Shown piece after piece: positions 1-11,604 of a stretch of 64,000 nucleotides of DNA. The translations under genes were made by a program, and so were the position numbers. This DNA comes from Oncomelania hupensis (taxonomy: Eukaryota; Mollusca; Gastropoda; Littorinimorpha; Pomatiopsidae). The stretch is from assembly GCA_036898135.1 (NCBI GenBank), contig CM072511.1, forward strand, positions 48,129,081-48,193,080, written 5' to 3'. The notes under the pieces were generated by a model, which worked only from the letters and a program-made list of their open reading frames with translations, made no database searches and was not told the DNA's origin. The stretch's first letter is position 1. Each line of letters starts with the position of its first letter.

Positions 1-49
1 AACCTCCAACGGCACAATATAGGCCACTGCTCTTCGTTTTCCTGCGTTT

Positions 50-262
50 TGGTAGAGAAGTTTTTTGTTTGTATGTAGATTATAGCCACACGACACTTTC
101 GCATATAGGTGACTACTGGACCGATTTATACTGACACCAGTTGTTGGTAAAGGGAAAAATAATATGATCACACGTTGACCAATCCGGGATTCGAACCACC
201 GACCTTTCGGTTACTAGCAAGACGCTCTTACCAACTGAGCTACCCGGCCCCTGGTAGAGAAG
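50..262 (-). repeat. Complete tRNA-derived SINE with 11-bp target duplication
   Basis: Read on the minus strand, a tRNA-like head begins near 251, with an A box (TAGCTCAGTTGGTAAGAG) and a B box (GGTTCGAATCC). The anticodon-loop position reads AGT, suggesting a tRNA-Thr ancestor, but the anticodon stem has mismatches, so this is not a working tRNA gene. A body of about 120 bases follows and ends in an A/C-rich tail at 61. The 11-base string TGGTAGAGAAG occurs at 50-60 and again at 252-262, which is the duplication expected from LINE-mediated insertion. The element itself is 61-251. Confidence 0.85.
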
Positions 263-965
263 GGGCACTATCGGACTCTATATTGTTTCCAGTAGTTGAC
301 GTCACGAGCCATGTGGTCACGTGAGCGGGCTTTTCGAAGGTGCAAAAGTTTATTCGAAGTAGATTTTATTAAATATTAAAAAAGGCAGTATTTTTCGGAA
401 AAAAGTTGTTTGGCATGTGACTTCTTTTATTATGTAGATATTTTGTGCTCAATTTTATATTTCAATGATGTTGACCTTTAAAGCCCCAGAGTCAAGGTCA
501 CCGAGTTTTGGGTTGGTTGGTTGGTTGGTTGTTTTGTTCCGAGTCAAAATGTCAATATCTGTGTACTAGACACATTGTATTACGTAATAATTAGTCAGCG
601 AATTCAACATTGCAAGAAACTGTGTAGGTGTATAGGACCTACATGTACTACAAACCACGTATGTACACACGATCCTGTCAGTCTGGAGCTACATGTACAA
701 GCTCACGACCGCATGGGGGAATGTCTATTTACCACCATGTCTACATTCCCCCAGGTCTATGTTCTCTCAGCTCTATGTGTTGCCAAGATAGTTAGTATAA
801 GTTGCCTCAGGTCTTTGTGTCCACAGAGCAATGTTTCCGATGGTCTCCCTCCTTCCCTTTTCTTCCCCAAGGTCTATATCTGGGGGGTAGGGGGAAGGGA
901 GAGAGAAGGGGGAAGGGGGCATAGACTTTAGTTTAAATTGGTATCCGATGCATGCTATCTAACGT
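263..965. other. Unannotated stretch
   Basis: No supported gene is seen. A frame of 136 codons at 521-931 has no recognisable domain and ends in a purine-rich run, so it is treated as chance. A short GGTT run lies near 512-530. Confidence 0.5.
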
Positions 966-1175
966 TTCACAAATAAAATTCGATTTCGATTTCCTTCTAA
1001 TAGCGATTTGACTGTTACACCACATGTTTGAGTGATTAAATATGTGTTTGTTGTGTATGTGCAGGAGTGTCTGTAACATGTGAATGTGTATGATGGTTAT
1101 AGATCGCCCGGCTTGAAGTCTGATTTAGGAATAAGGCGCGTATAGCATCCAGTATTATTATAATTTTATTATTAC
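966..1175 (+). repeat. SINE with ATT tail, 5'-truncated
   Basis: The body shares the blocks 'aataaaattcgattt', 'ctaatagcgat' and 'gatcgc..gcttga' with the (ATT)n-tailed SINEs near 9.0, 10.3, 20.3, 20.8 and 46.8 kb. It ends in a short AT-rich (ATT) tail near 1153-1175. The tRNA head is missing. It abuts the second SINE family at about 1180. Confidence 0.7.
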
Positions 1176-1179
1176 TGAG

Positions 1180-1606
1180 GATTTTTATAGCTCACTTATC
1201 TCGCCGTACTTGACCAGACTCTAGGCGCTGGCCGATACAGGATCTAATTCAAACCGCCCGAGACGCCCACCCGCAGCCTTTGAGCGCATGGTCAGACGCC
1301 CGGACAACTGAGCACTTTCCTGGCCAGCCAGGGATGGGGGAGAAGGACCAAGTGCATGATGGGTGTGTTCTTGTTACCGGCACTCACCCGTCTAGGACGT
1401 TAGCGTCAGGATCTTTAAAGTCCGTTATGACGGAATGTATGCGACACACAGACTGGACCTCGGTATATACTCTCCTCTCATCCGAAGGAGTAGGAAACGG
1501 GAGTAAAGTGTCTTTCCCAGGGACACAACACAATGGCCCTGACAGGGCTCGAACCCGGGACCTTCAGATCCGCAAGCCAAAGCACTACCATTAGACCACC
1601 GTGCCT
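1180..1606 (-). repeat. tRNA-derived SINE, second family
   Basis: On the minus strand a tRNA-like head at about 1535-1606 carries an A box (TGGTCTAATGGTAG) and a B box (GGTTCGAGCC). The body runs to about 1190 and includes 'ggcgctggccgatacagg'. A headless copy of the same body lies at 59,290-59,620 inside the Polinton relic. A frame of 104 codons at 1280-1594 lies wholly inside this SINE and is not a gene. Confidence 0.8.
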
Positions 1607-1959
1607 AAGTATGATCTTATTATATTATTATAGACATTTAGACCAGATATAGACATATAGACAATAGACCAGACATACAGACACTAGACATATAGCCCAG
1701 AAAATGCCTTGAGAGTAAAGAGACAATTCCATTGAGTTCAATTCAATTCAAACAGTTCAGTATTTAATTTTATCGTCTTTTCACATGCCTGTGATTTTAA
1801 ACCACTTCATTCTCCCGCATAGACATACAAACGTAGGCCTACACTCAAATCTAGCAATTTAAATTTGAACTGCAACGATCAAAAAAAAAAGTTACTGCAA
1901 AATGTTCACTACTGCGTACATGTAAATTACACATGCTATATTGTTACAGGCAATAGTAT
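1607..1959. other. Unannotated AT-rich stretch
   Basis: Contains short repeated 'tagacata' strings at about 1628-1695 and otherwise no recognisable feature. Confidence 0.4.
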
Positions 1960-2180
1960 TATATTGTATGCTTTCCTTGCTCCTTGTTTAGCCAATTTAT
2001 CAACTACATCATTCCAATAAATGCCGGAATGAGAGGGAATCCAGAAAAGGCTGGCTCCAATACCTTGAGATATAATATAATGAATTAAAAACTTAGTTTC
2101 AAATAAAATATCTGTTCTCTTTTTACATGATCAATGTTAAAAACGATATAACGCTGATTTTGAATCAACATACATAAGGA
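1960..2180 (-). pseudogene. LINE RNase H fragment
   Basis: The minus-strand translation contains a VDSKSAL block and then FWIPSHSGIYWNDVVDKLAK. These match the third acidic motif and the C-terminal histidine/aspartate motif of LINE-type RNase H. The same motifs occur in the larger element at 26,058-27,545, so this is a 5'-truncated relative of that family, broken by at least one stop. It is a dead retrotransposon fragment. Confidence 0.65.
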
Positions 2181-2614
2181 TGTTAAAGAAAGCCATTGGG
2201 GAGTTACAAACAATACTTAAACAGACCTGGGAGGTCATAGATTTGGAATTAATGGAACATAGGCCTGGAGGAACCACGGACCGATCCCCACCGCGTGATG
2301 CTTTAGCGCACGACTTGGGGCGCGCCTTAGACTCTTAAGACGTCAACGATGCTGACAAATGAAATTATCTCAACAACTTCTGGGTATTGTGGCGTGCCAA
2401 GCCACATTGAAAACAATACACCGTCTGGAGCTGCTCTGCACCAGGCTGTAGTGGACCATAATACCCCCACTAACAAGGAAAATAGTCTATTTTCTTCTTT
2501 GTGCGCTGCTCCTGAGGCTTTATAGCAGAGCGTTATATAGGCCTGCTAGGGATATGAAGATGAACATACGTTGTCTGAGGCTATAAATTATACTGTTCAT
2601 ATATAGATGCAAAT
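2181..2614. other. Unannotated stretch
   Basis: No coding frame, tRNA-like head or repeat shared with the rest of the window was recognised. Confidence 0.4.
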
Positions 2615-3480
2615 TGTAACAGCAGAAATAGTGTCGACAAAATGTAGTAAATTAGCTTAGCGCAAACTAGATAGCATCGATTAAAACTTGACGTTAATTC
2701 ACGAGTTATCTAAAGAGAAGCACACACATGCTAAATTAATTTCCTCCAGACGGCTCGCCGCCAACCTCTCCAGATAATAATCTAACAGACTTAGCAATTC
2801 ATGACTGTACTGAGTGTACTGGCCAAACTGACCAGAACGTTGTCCCCGTTAATTAGCTTACTTTAGCCAAAGTGACCAAGACGTCATCCCCGGTAACTAA
2901 CCAGGCACCGCTTATCGCTAGTGAATCTATCCTACATTCGGTCACTGATGTTCCAAGTAAGACATAATCGCACGTGTCCCAATATTAAAGCAGGTGAAGG
3001 AAATATTCAAATAAAAACGAATAATCCCGTATATGTGAGATTAACTAAAACGAGAGTTAAACGATTGGTCAGAAGACCAGGGAACCCCTGCATGTCCTTG
3101 GTGGCACAACCTTAGCTAGTCAGTCGAAAACGAACTACGAAGCTGCGAGGGTCACAAATAAAATTCGCAAACCAAAGGAACAAACTGCAGTGTACGCTTA
3201 TCCTCAGCCTTATCTTCAAGATAGACTAGAGACGGTTTCACGGATCCCAGAGTCACAGATTATTGTTTCTGAGACAGTATGCATGTGGATTGATGTATCT
3301 TAGCCTTAAGATTCGGATCGAAGTGTGCATATGGGAACCTTGCAGGTATCTGATGCTATGGACATTTTGCAGAGGAGACCGCACCCTTATATCTAACGAG
3401 AATATTGTAGCCAGAGCTCCGACTTTTACTGGTCAGCTCTGGGACGGTTTGTGGGGACAAACGCATATAATTGTCTGGGC
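2615..3480. repeat. Partial copy of long LTR family (same as 31,033-32,777)
   Basis: The start TGTAACAGCAGAAATAG aligns with the TGTAATATCAGAAATG start of the solo LTR at 31,033. Further shared blocks include 'agatagactagagacgg', 'cagattattgtttctga', 'tatcttagccttaaga', 'gaatattgtagccagag' and 'cagctctgggacggtttg'. The similarity fades near 3480, before the (ATC)n array, so the 3' end is truncated or diverged. Short frames at 2921-3115 and 3263-3511 are inside this repeat and are not genes. Confidence 0.65.
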
Positions 3481-3598
3481 GTCAGACTATGCACACAAAG
3501 GCTGCAAGTGAGCGTTTCAGTTGGCATAAGTTAGATCTTGTATCGGCCCGCCCACTGAATATCTGACAATGGATAGAGACACGCGCGTTATAAATTGA

Positions 3599-3666
<68 letters not shown>

Positions 3667-3673
3667 GCAGCAG

Positions 3674-3736
<63 letters not shown>

Positions 3737-3737
3737 T

Positions 3738-3813
<76 letters not shown>
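3599..3813. repeat. (ATC)n microsatellite
   Basis: About 215 bases of nearly pure ATC repeats, broken by GCAGCAGCA at about 3666-3674 and one TTATC unit. All long homopolymeric frames over it (Ser, Met, Asp) are artefacts. A short CAAT run follows at 3820-3843. Confidence 0.97.
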
Positions 3814-3815
<2 letters not shown>

Positions 3816-3896
3816 TAGCCAATCAATCAATCAATCAATCAAACAGTCAATGAAATTACGAATAAGTCCATGTCGTTAAACAATCAATAGATAAAT

Positions 3897-5000
3897 GTAG
3901 CCGAGCGGAGTATATGACTCCTGTTTCTTGGCCACAATACCTTGAGAACACGGCCCGGCCCGAATTGCTAATTTACATTCATCCCTCTTAAGAGGGACAT
4001 AAAACTATTTGCCTTGCAAAGCGGAGAAGCGTGTTGATAGTTAACCGTGTTGCGGGCTACTATTGCCATGACACTCCATACAAGCCACTGCCATTGTCAT
4101 GCATACAATGCCTGCAGACAATGTAGTCCTGCTCACCACCAAAAGCAGAAGACGAATGGTCAGCCATGGAGAACAAATGTCGTGTCGTCTTGTCCTGCAT
4201 AACCCAATGGTAACACCAAAGTTGTTGTTGTTGTTGCATCAATTTTTATTCATCAGATTAACATAAGTTGTACAAAGGATTCTGCACAGCAGGAGCCACC
4301 CAATGCTAGCTAGTCTAGCCAAAAAATGTAAGGTAGACAACCTCTCTCCCAAGCTTGAACCAGCCGCCTCCCTTTCCGCCACAGATAACACAGCTCAAAT
4401 CGAACCATGTCCTCATGGTTTTCCCAGTTCGCAACAGGTATGTCTGGAACCGACCTGACTACGCCCAGCCAGTCTCCATTCACTGAATTAACCGTGAAAA
4501 ACTGCATTCACAATTACCACGGTACAGCATGCATCATCCAGTCCGTCCCCGATCGTTGCACTACTTGTAGCCGAGCGGATTGTTTGACTCCCGTCTCTCT
4601 GCCACCACCTTGAAAACACTGCCCAACTCGAGCTGTTTTAAAAAATATATATTATCCCTCTCAAGAGGGACATACAAATATTTGCCCTTACAAGGCGGGG
4701 AAGCGTGTTGATAGTAAACCCAGTTGCCGACTACTAGTGCCACGACACTCCATACAAGCCACTGCCACTGACTTGTATAAAATGTCTACCGACAATGTAG
4801 TCCTGCTCACCACCAAAGCAGAAGACGAATGGTCAGCCGGGGAGAACAAATGTCGGGTCGCCTTGTCATGCACAACCCAATAGTCACACCAAAGGATTCT
4901 GCACAGCAGGAGCCACCCAAAGATAGTCTAATCAATAAATGTAAGATATACAACCTCTCTCCCAAGCTTGAATCAGTGGCCTCCCTTTCCGCCAAAGAAA
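3897..5000. repeat. Local duplication of a ~440-490-bp unit
   Basis: A unit starting 'gtagccgagcgga' at 3897-4392 is repeated at 4567-5000. Shared blocks include 'catacaagccactgcca', 'aatgtagtcctgctcacc', 'gattctgcacagcaggagcc' and 'caacctctctcccaagcttg'. The copies differ at many positions and by one 51-bp insertion in the first. About 175 unrelated bases separate them. The many short frames crossing both copies are not conserved and are not annotated as genes. Confidence 0.85.
4217..4277 (-). mobile_element. 51-bp retroposon tip with CAAAG duplication
   Basis: The first copy of the local duplication carries an extra 51 bases (4222-4272) that the second copy lacks at the matching site near 4890-4897. 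CAAAG flanks it at 4217-4221 and 4273-4277. On the minus strand the insert ends in a (CAA)n tail, as a severely 5'-truncated retroposon would. The core 'atcaatttttattcatcag' plus the next bases recurs at about 52,875-52,911. Confidence 0.6.
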
Positions 5001-6102
5001 TTAATTATGGAGTTTATTTACGGAGTTACATCTAACTTAATGACGTCTCTCACAGTCAGTCGTTCAATCGTTAACGTTTTACAAGTGAATCATACACACG
5101 CACACATACACAAACACACACACACATGCGCACCCGGACTCAGATAATACATAAAATAAAATAAAATACAGTTTTAACCACCTGATAAAGGCGTTTAGGG
5201 CAAAGTATCCCTCTTTGCTAAATAATTTTTTAATTTTTTATTTATTTCATATCTTTTCCATCAAAATAAGTTCACACACACACGCACTCACACATACATA
5301 AGTTTTACAAGAGAAATTTGAGAGAGTGGAAAAAACTTAGAGGCAACGTGATAGCTAACAAGAAGCGCCGAACAAAGGGATTCAACCGAGTTATCTTCTT
5401 TTAGATAGATCGATCATGGGTTCAAATGCCGCATTTCTGTTTTCTTGAGATACATGATTACTATACTGACTGACACCCTTCAAGGCTAGAGTCAGTTGCT
5501 GTATTATGGTTTCTCGCAGCGTCTGGTCTGGTCATCCCGCCTACTCTAGGATATTGGAAGGAATCCTTAATCGAAAAAAGAAAAACAACCTTAAATCATA
5601 TTTATGTCTTCGTCTTAATAAGATCTAATTTATGTCCTTTTCTGCCCTAATGTTTCTTGGGTTCCACAATCTATATATATAAATTGCTTAGCCGGAAGTC
5701 CTTCTTCGACACTACTGTAAAGTTTGTCCGGTATGGACGCTGATCTGGGCAAGTGCTGGGTGCTGGGTTTCGGCCTGTTGTGCGCTCAAAACCTGCGAAA
5801 TCGTTATAGCCGACATTTCCTTACCGAACGTTTAACCGTTTCTGAGATAAATAAATAAACAAAATGTCCACAAACTGCAATAGCCTCATTCCGCGCGCGG
5901 TTTCCATTCAACCCGTGTCAAGAACTTGCCGTTCCGTAATACCGCAAATTTTGTTTTATTTCCATTCAAAACACTTTTGCACTCATGTCACCAATCTTAC
6001 AAAATTTTGTGTTTAACTAATTAAATTTGATTAATTAAAAATCGAATCGAGGTTTCAGCATGTTTTCTCATATAGACCAAAAAATTGATGGTCTTTGAAT
6101 GA
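5001..6102. other. Unannotated stretch with CA-rich patches
   Basis: CACA-rich patches lie at about 5095-5130 and 5274-5300, with an AAAAT run near 5150-5168. No coding frame is supported. Confidence 0.4.
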
Positions 6103-6237
6103 AAGCTTGGTAGCTCAGTTGGCAAGACTTTTGCCTGCCGTGGAGGGGACCCGAGTTCAAATCTCCGGTGGGCCATTTTTTTTTTAACACTACAATATGG
6201 ATATTTTGCTTTTTAATTTAGGCTTTTTGCCTTTAAC

Positions 6238-6330
<93 letters not shown>

Positions 6331-6335
6331 ATATC
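6103..6335 (+). repeat. tRNA-derived SINE-like unit with (ATT)n tail
   Basis: A tRNA-like head at about 6105-6175 has an A box (TAGCTCAGTTGGCAAGAC) and a B box (GAGTTCAAATC). An oligo-T run, a short AT-rich body and a pure (ATT)n array (6240-6330) follow. A second (ATT)n array lies at about 6405-6472. Whether the arrays belong to this SINE is inferred from the tail pattern of other SINEs here. No target duplication was identified. Confidence 0.55.
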
Positions 6336-6403
6336 TTACATCAAATTTTATTTTAAAACCCTGGTGTTTTTTATGATTTCTATTTGTATTATTCTATATT
6401 CAA

Positions 6404-6472
<69 letters not shown>

Positions 6473-6474
<2 letters not shown>

Positions 6475-6830
6475 AGGATCGGGATGGGGTGGTACGTGTA
6501 GGTAAAAGGGGGTTACGGGTAGGTTTAAAGGGGCATGGGTAGGCATAACGGGGATACGGGTATATATAAGGGGGTATGGTGATGGTCGATTCCTTTCATC
6601 CATACCTGCGAAACGATCAACGGGAAGTATCAAGGAGGGTACAGGTAGGTTACAAGGGGGGTACGGAAGGTATCAAGGGGGTATGGGGAGGTATCAAGTG
6701 GGTTCGGGGAGGTATCAAGGGGGTATGGTGAGTCATCATGGGGGTGGGACGGGGAGATATCAGGGGGGGTATGGTGAGGTATCAAGGGGGATATGGGGAG
6801 GTATCAAAGGGGATATGGGGAGGTATTATC
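6473..6830. repeat. G-rich minisatellite
   Basis: An imperfect tandem array with a unit of about 21-23 bases resembling GGTATCAAGGGGGTATGGGGA, most regular at 6660-6825 and looser upstream. The G runs are dense enough to suggest G-quadruplex potential on the plus strand. Short glycine- and tyrosine-rich frames over it are by-products. Confidence 0.75.
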
Positions 6831-8373
6831 GTCCAAATGAAACTCGCAGACAACAGTTGTCTCTGTCTACATTTTAAACAGCAACCTGTGTACCCTGGCT
6901 TGCCAGGGTACAAAAACCACTAGTCTAAAATATAATAATAGCTTTTTCTTAAACTGTGTCAAGCGTCATGTTGCGACTTTCTCTACATTCACGTTCTTGT
7001 TGTGATTCTGTTTGGCATGCATATTGTATGTTTTCGTCTTCTATTTTTTATTATGGAAACACGTTTTATCTTTATACCCCAGAGACCACTCGTACAGGAC
7101 TATATAATTCAAGGAAGTAACATTGTGTAATTAAAGGGAAAGGTCACGAAATTGCTGCATATAGTTTCACGCCTTTACTTCCAAGTTGGCACATTTCCGC
7201 TGTTTCAAGCTTCATCCGATAAATTCATGGACATATCATCTTCATATCGCAGATGATATGTGCAGTATACCTACCATCTGTATGCTTTTATATCCCAAAG
7301 AGCTTTAGTTTCCCAAGCTATATCAGCATATATTATCACCTTTGTTTACCTAGACGATATTATTCATTCATTCATTTAACTAAGGTCTGTAGATACATTG
7401 ATTTTAGATTTAAAAAAAACAAAAAACAAAAAAACACACTAGCAGTCTAAACAATATAAAGTGAGTCTAATTTACATTTTTGATTAGATATTGTAGTCCT
7501 AGAAGCGATTAGTAACCCACACTGTCAGGATGAAAACTCTCAGATAAACGTGCAAGCATGTTAAAAACTTACAGTTCCTCTATAACGTCATTTTGCGAGT
7601 CTTAAAGGGCACGTAAATAATGGAGGTTAATAAATCCTTATGTATAATCATGCTATCCAGTGCAAATGTTTCAGAATAATAAGCAACCTCGAACTCACTT
7701 TAACAAAGGCTCAAACCCCGGGATTAGAAAATAAAATAGGAGGACAAGACTGTAAGAAAACTTACAGAATCGGAACTGTTGTTGTGGTTGTCGTTGTTGC
7801 ACAAAATTAAAACTAAAAGAAATTGCTGAAAGAAGAAATAAGAAGGATTGAATGCCACTTTAAAACCAGGAAGCACATATAGAGAGATGTTTTATACTTA
7901 AACTAATAGGAGAGGTAGATGAGATTACCCCAGTGGCATTACTGAAATTATTGCAAGTGTGTGAATACTCTGGTATAACGTAGCGATATTTGGACAAAGA
8001 AGATAAACCTACACTAATGTAGCCAGCGCCACGGTATAGGATAACTACAGCTACGTTGATAACGGAGCTTCCCAACAGACAAAAAGGTTATAGTTTGAAG
8101 TAGGAGTGCTATGAATGATGCGCCTCATACACTGATATCAAATGTTCGGTGACATGTTGACTCTAGGACTCCCTTCTTAAAAGATCCATTTTAGACTCAC
8201 ATGCATAGCAATGCAAGTCTTCGCATTCACCCTAAAAATAACAAATAATAAATTCCAGATTTTTGTAAATCTGTGCAAAACGAGTCTTAAATAACTCAAA
8301 AATCAAATTTCAAAAACAATGCCCCTCCGTCCGTCTGTCTGCCCGTCCGTCCGCCGTCCCTTCGCCCTCAGCC
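6831..8373. other. Unannotated stretch
   Basis: No supported coding frame or tRNA-like head was found across about 1.5 kb. A CCGT/CTGT-rich run at about 8325-8370 leads directly into an RTE LINE 3' end. Confidence 0.4.
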
Positions 8374-8645
8374 GTCCTATCCTATCCTATCTTATCCCGT
8401 AACTCGAAGGTCGTAGGAGCACCACAGATGATCGTTTAACCAGCGTACTCCATCTTTCCCTGTCATCAGCAACCCTGATTGTTTCGTTCAGTGTCAAACC
8501 AGTCCATTCTCGAATGTTGTCCTCCCACCTCTTTTTCGGTCACCCTCTTCTTCTACCTCCTTGCACTGTGCCTTACAGGATGGTCTTTGCAAGACCTGAT
8601 GATCTGGTGACGTAGCCATACCATCGGAGTTTCCGTTTTTTCACC
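8374..8645 (-). mobile_element. RTE LINE 3' end, copy 1
   Basis: On the minus strand this covers the last ~85 codons of the RTE reverse-transcriptase frame, ending RSSVVLLRPSSYG-like and then a (GGATA)n tail at about 8374-8396. Frame breaks are present. It is 5'-truncated near 8645 and sits between two CCGTCCGTCTGT-type strings, suggesting insertion into a CCGT-rich repeat. Confidence 0.8.
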
Positions 8646-8883
8646 GTCCGTCTGTGCAAAACTTGCAGGTGCTATAATTTCTCAGAACCTATTTCATCTA
8701 TTGCAACCAAACTTGGTAGGATGGTGTATACCCATGAGACTTCAAAACATGAATGACTTCGCTTCATGGTCAAGGCCACATGGTCAGCAAATGTTAGTCC
8801 AAAAATGACTATTTTTCAAAAAATTTAACCTTTTTTCTAACTTATCGATATTGAACATGATTCTTTGAGACATGGTGAATATG
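8646..8883. other. Unannotated stretch
   Basis: Contains 'atggtcaaggccacatggtc', a motif style frequent in dispersed invertebrate repeats. No gene seen. Confidence 0.35.
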
Positions 8884-9190
8884 CCCGCAAGGGGCGAACG
8901 TATGTGACTTAGGTACGAGACTATTGAGGTCACCGAGGGTTTTCTCCGGGCACTCCGGTTTCCTCCCTCCCTTCAATAATGGTACAGGATGCAGTCAATA
9001 TAAAAAATTTCAAAAATAAAAATTCGATTTTCTTCCGTCTTCTAATAGCGATCTCCCTGCCTTTACACCACCTGTTTGAGTGATGTATGTGTATTTGGTG
9101 TGTGTGAGGGTAAATGAGACAGGTGAGCGTGTATGTTGGTATAGATCGCCGCGCTTTGAGCCTTGGGGAAAGGCGCGTACATAGCATCCT

Positions 9191-9251
<61 letters not shown>
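8884..9251 (+). repeat. SINE with (ATT)n tail, head truncated
   Basis: It begins at the end of the tRNA-like head (cccgcaaggggcgaacg) and continues through the body 'ggtacgagactattgaggtc', 'tcttctaatagcgatct' and 'gatcgccgcgctttgag' into an (ATT)n tail of about 60 bases at 9191-9251. It matches the copy at 10,036-10,508 (opposite strand) and the one at 46,715-47,312. Confidence 0.88.
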
Positions 9252-9253
<2 letters not shown>

Positions 9254-10033
9254 CAATGAGGCACGCATGCCATGCAAATTTGATCAACCTCGCTCCTAAG
9301 TAAAGATCACTGATGCTGTCCAAATTCAATGTCTCTTTTTTGGCATTATACAACTTGCTGTAGTGTCCTTGATCGTACTTTGGAGCCAGTGATCGAGGTT
9401 ATGTCAAAGTCAGTCTCACCACAAGATCAAATTCAGCATTACTTAGCATTTCGTTTAAGTTTTCTGGACACTCATTTTCATGTAAAACATTGCCAGTTCA
9501 ACAATGAGCCATGTGAGTCATATGAGCTTTGCCATACTAGGTAGTCCTAGGCAGCCAGAATATCAGAATATGCGTGGTTTCGGCTACTCAGTGCTAGAAT
9601 GAATCTTACCGAGTTACTCCTTATAGAAGAGAACCCTTATACTTCCTCTGCCGTCATCAGCCTTTCTCATGCCGAATATCAGAGACAAAAGTAGGTGTCA
9701 GTTCAAATTAAACAAGGAAAGAGTGTGTAAAGACGGTGACTTGCTGCTCTTCAAGGAAAGACAAGCAGGCTAATCACTATGTCTATGCCTCGTGCTACAG
9801 CCCTACTAGGAGTGTAGGATTTCTAGCTAAAGTGCTCAATCGGGTATGGATGTCTTTGCATAGACAGTTTGCCGTTCACTTTACACACAGGGGCATTACA
9901 CGCTGAAAGAGGATCCTCGATAGCAAACCGGCAGATAGCGTTCAGGCCTATGTTTCATAGGTAGGCAGGGTGGGAACAAACTGCGTTTTCGCGAAGCGAA
10001 TCCGCTGCTCAAACAATTCACTCCCAAACCGCC

Positions 10034-10035
<2 letters not shown>
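9252..10035. other. Unannotated stretch
   Basis: Short frames only (for example 9329-9544), with no recognisable domain. No repeats shared with the rest of the window were noticed. Confidence 0.4.
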
Positions 10036-10123
<88 letters not shown>

Positions 10124-10508
10124 GGATGCTATATACGCGCCTTTCCCCAAATCAATCAGGCTCAAAGCGCGGCAATCTGTACCAACATACACGCTCACGA
10201 CACCGGTATCATCAACCCTCTCTCACACACACACAACAAATACACATCCATCTCTCAAACAGGTGGTGTAAAGGCAGGGAGATCGCTATTGGAAGACGGA
10301 CAGAAATTATTTTTTTCTTTTGGAAATTTTATATTGACTGCGTCCAGTACCATTATTAAAGGGAAGGAAGAAACCGGAGTGCCCGGAGAAAACCGTCGGT
10401 AACCTCAATAGTCTCGTACCCAAGTCACATACGTTCGCCCCTTGCGGGAATCGAACCCGCGACCTTCGGCATAGGAAACCGGCGACTAATCCACTGCGCC
10501 ACGAGGCG
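10036..10508 (-). repeat. Full-length tRNA-derived SINE with (ATT)n tail
   Basis: The minus strand starts with a tRNA-like head at 10,508-10,434: A box region GTGGCGCAGTGGATTAGTCG and B box GGGTTCGATTCC. The same body as at 8,884-9,251 follows and ends in about 87 bases of (ATT)n at 10,122-10,036. This copy gives the reference structure of the family: about 70-bp head, about 300-bp body, trinucleotide tail. Confidence 0.9.
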
Positions 10509-11604
10509 AAAGAACCCACACTATCTTCAGTTTATTCAGATGGAAAAAAATACAGTCCCATATATCGGGAAAGATATTGATATAGTCCTATGTAATTATA
10601 AAGGAAAAGCTCCCCTGTCACAGGCCTATATCATTTCGATCACTAGCAGAGGGGTATGTAATGCAGTCATTGAGTCACTTCAGACTACAGGCACAGCATT
10701 GTCTCCCTGGCCTAATACCCAGCAACGCCTTGGGCTTGGTTGGTCACGCTCCGCTGCGTTTGTTTGTAGTTAGCTTGTGCCTTGTATTCCAAAGGAGATA
10801 AGCAATTATTTACTGCTATGGCAAACGATCTTTTGAACGCTGGGACACGACGTACTTCAGATTCAAATTTCGCACATATTAAAGCAAAAAAAAATTATTA
10901 TATAAGCAAAAAGTCACCATTTAGCATGAATTAGTAGCTTTATAAATTTTGATTAAAATCACAATTTTGGTCTTGACCCCGGACTCACTTTAAATGTAAA
11001 AGAATGGTCAAACGCTAAAGGGACCCACTTTGACCACGCTTTCTTAACAGATCCTATTAATATTCACAGCGAGTGTTGCCCCAACGAAAAAATAATCTTT
11101 CAAACAAAAGAATAACTCCTTTGAAAGTATAGTTATATTTTCAATGAATAAAACCCATAGTTTTTGTGCCAATTAAATAGCAAGGGCTAGCCTACATTCT
11201 GGAACTAAAAATAGTATATACCAAAGCCGGTGAAAGACAAAACCCGTAAAAACAATTGCTCGTAAAGCTTTTCGTTTTAGTTGGATTTAAAAAAAAAATA
11301 CCCTACCCCAGACACCAAAGAAGCGCACATTAAGCTGGTTTGCTCAGGAATAGGGTTAAAGGATACACGACTGTACCGTTAAAACAGGGGAAATAACTCA
11401 CAGTCAGAACCAAAATGGAAAAATTCAAACTTTAGCGGCTGAATCGAGCAACGAAAGCCCATTTTATAAGTATTTAATATAAGAACAATGTGAATTTTAA
11501 GGTAACCCCGTTTTTGTCAAATGTACATTAAGCCTTCGAATCGGGGGGCCTTTTAAGAAAAATAAGAGAAGAAAAAGGCTTGATTTTAGTCTCGTAGTCT
11601 CTGA
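10509..11604. other. Unannotated stretch
   Basis: AT-rich with no supported coding frame. A 77-codon frame at 10,540-10,773 has no recognisable domain. Confidence 0.4.

Noticed and set aside
1280..1594. A 104-codon plus-strand frame
   Set aside because: It lies entirely within a tRNA-derived SINE whose other copy (59.3 kb) does not keep the frame.
3482..3879. Long poly-Met, poly-Asp and poly-Ser frames over the (ATC)n array
   Set aside because: Pure simple-sequence translation. All reading frames are open because the repeat contains no stop codon. The same applies at 12.0-12.9, 16.5-17.1, 34.5-35.0, 52.1-53.0, 55.0 and 63.5-63.8 kb.
10434..10508. tRNA gene call on the minus strand (also at 180-250, 1535-1606, 6105-6175, 16,415-16,485, 31,142-31,212, 46,715-46,790 and 48,175-48,250)
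   Set aside because: Each has A and B boxes, but they continue into conserved SINE bodies with simple tails and several have target duplications. Stems contain mismatches, so they are SINE heads and not functional tRNA genes.
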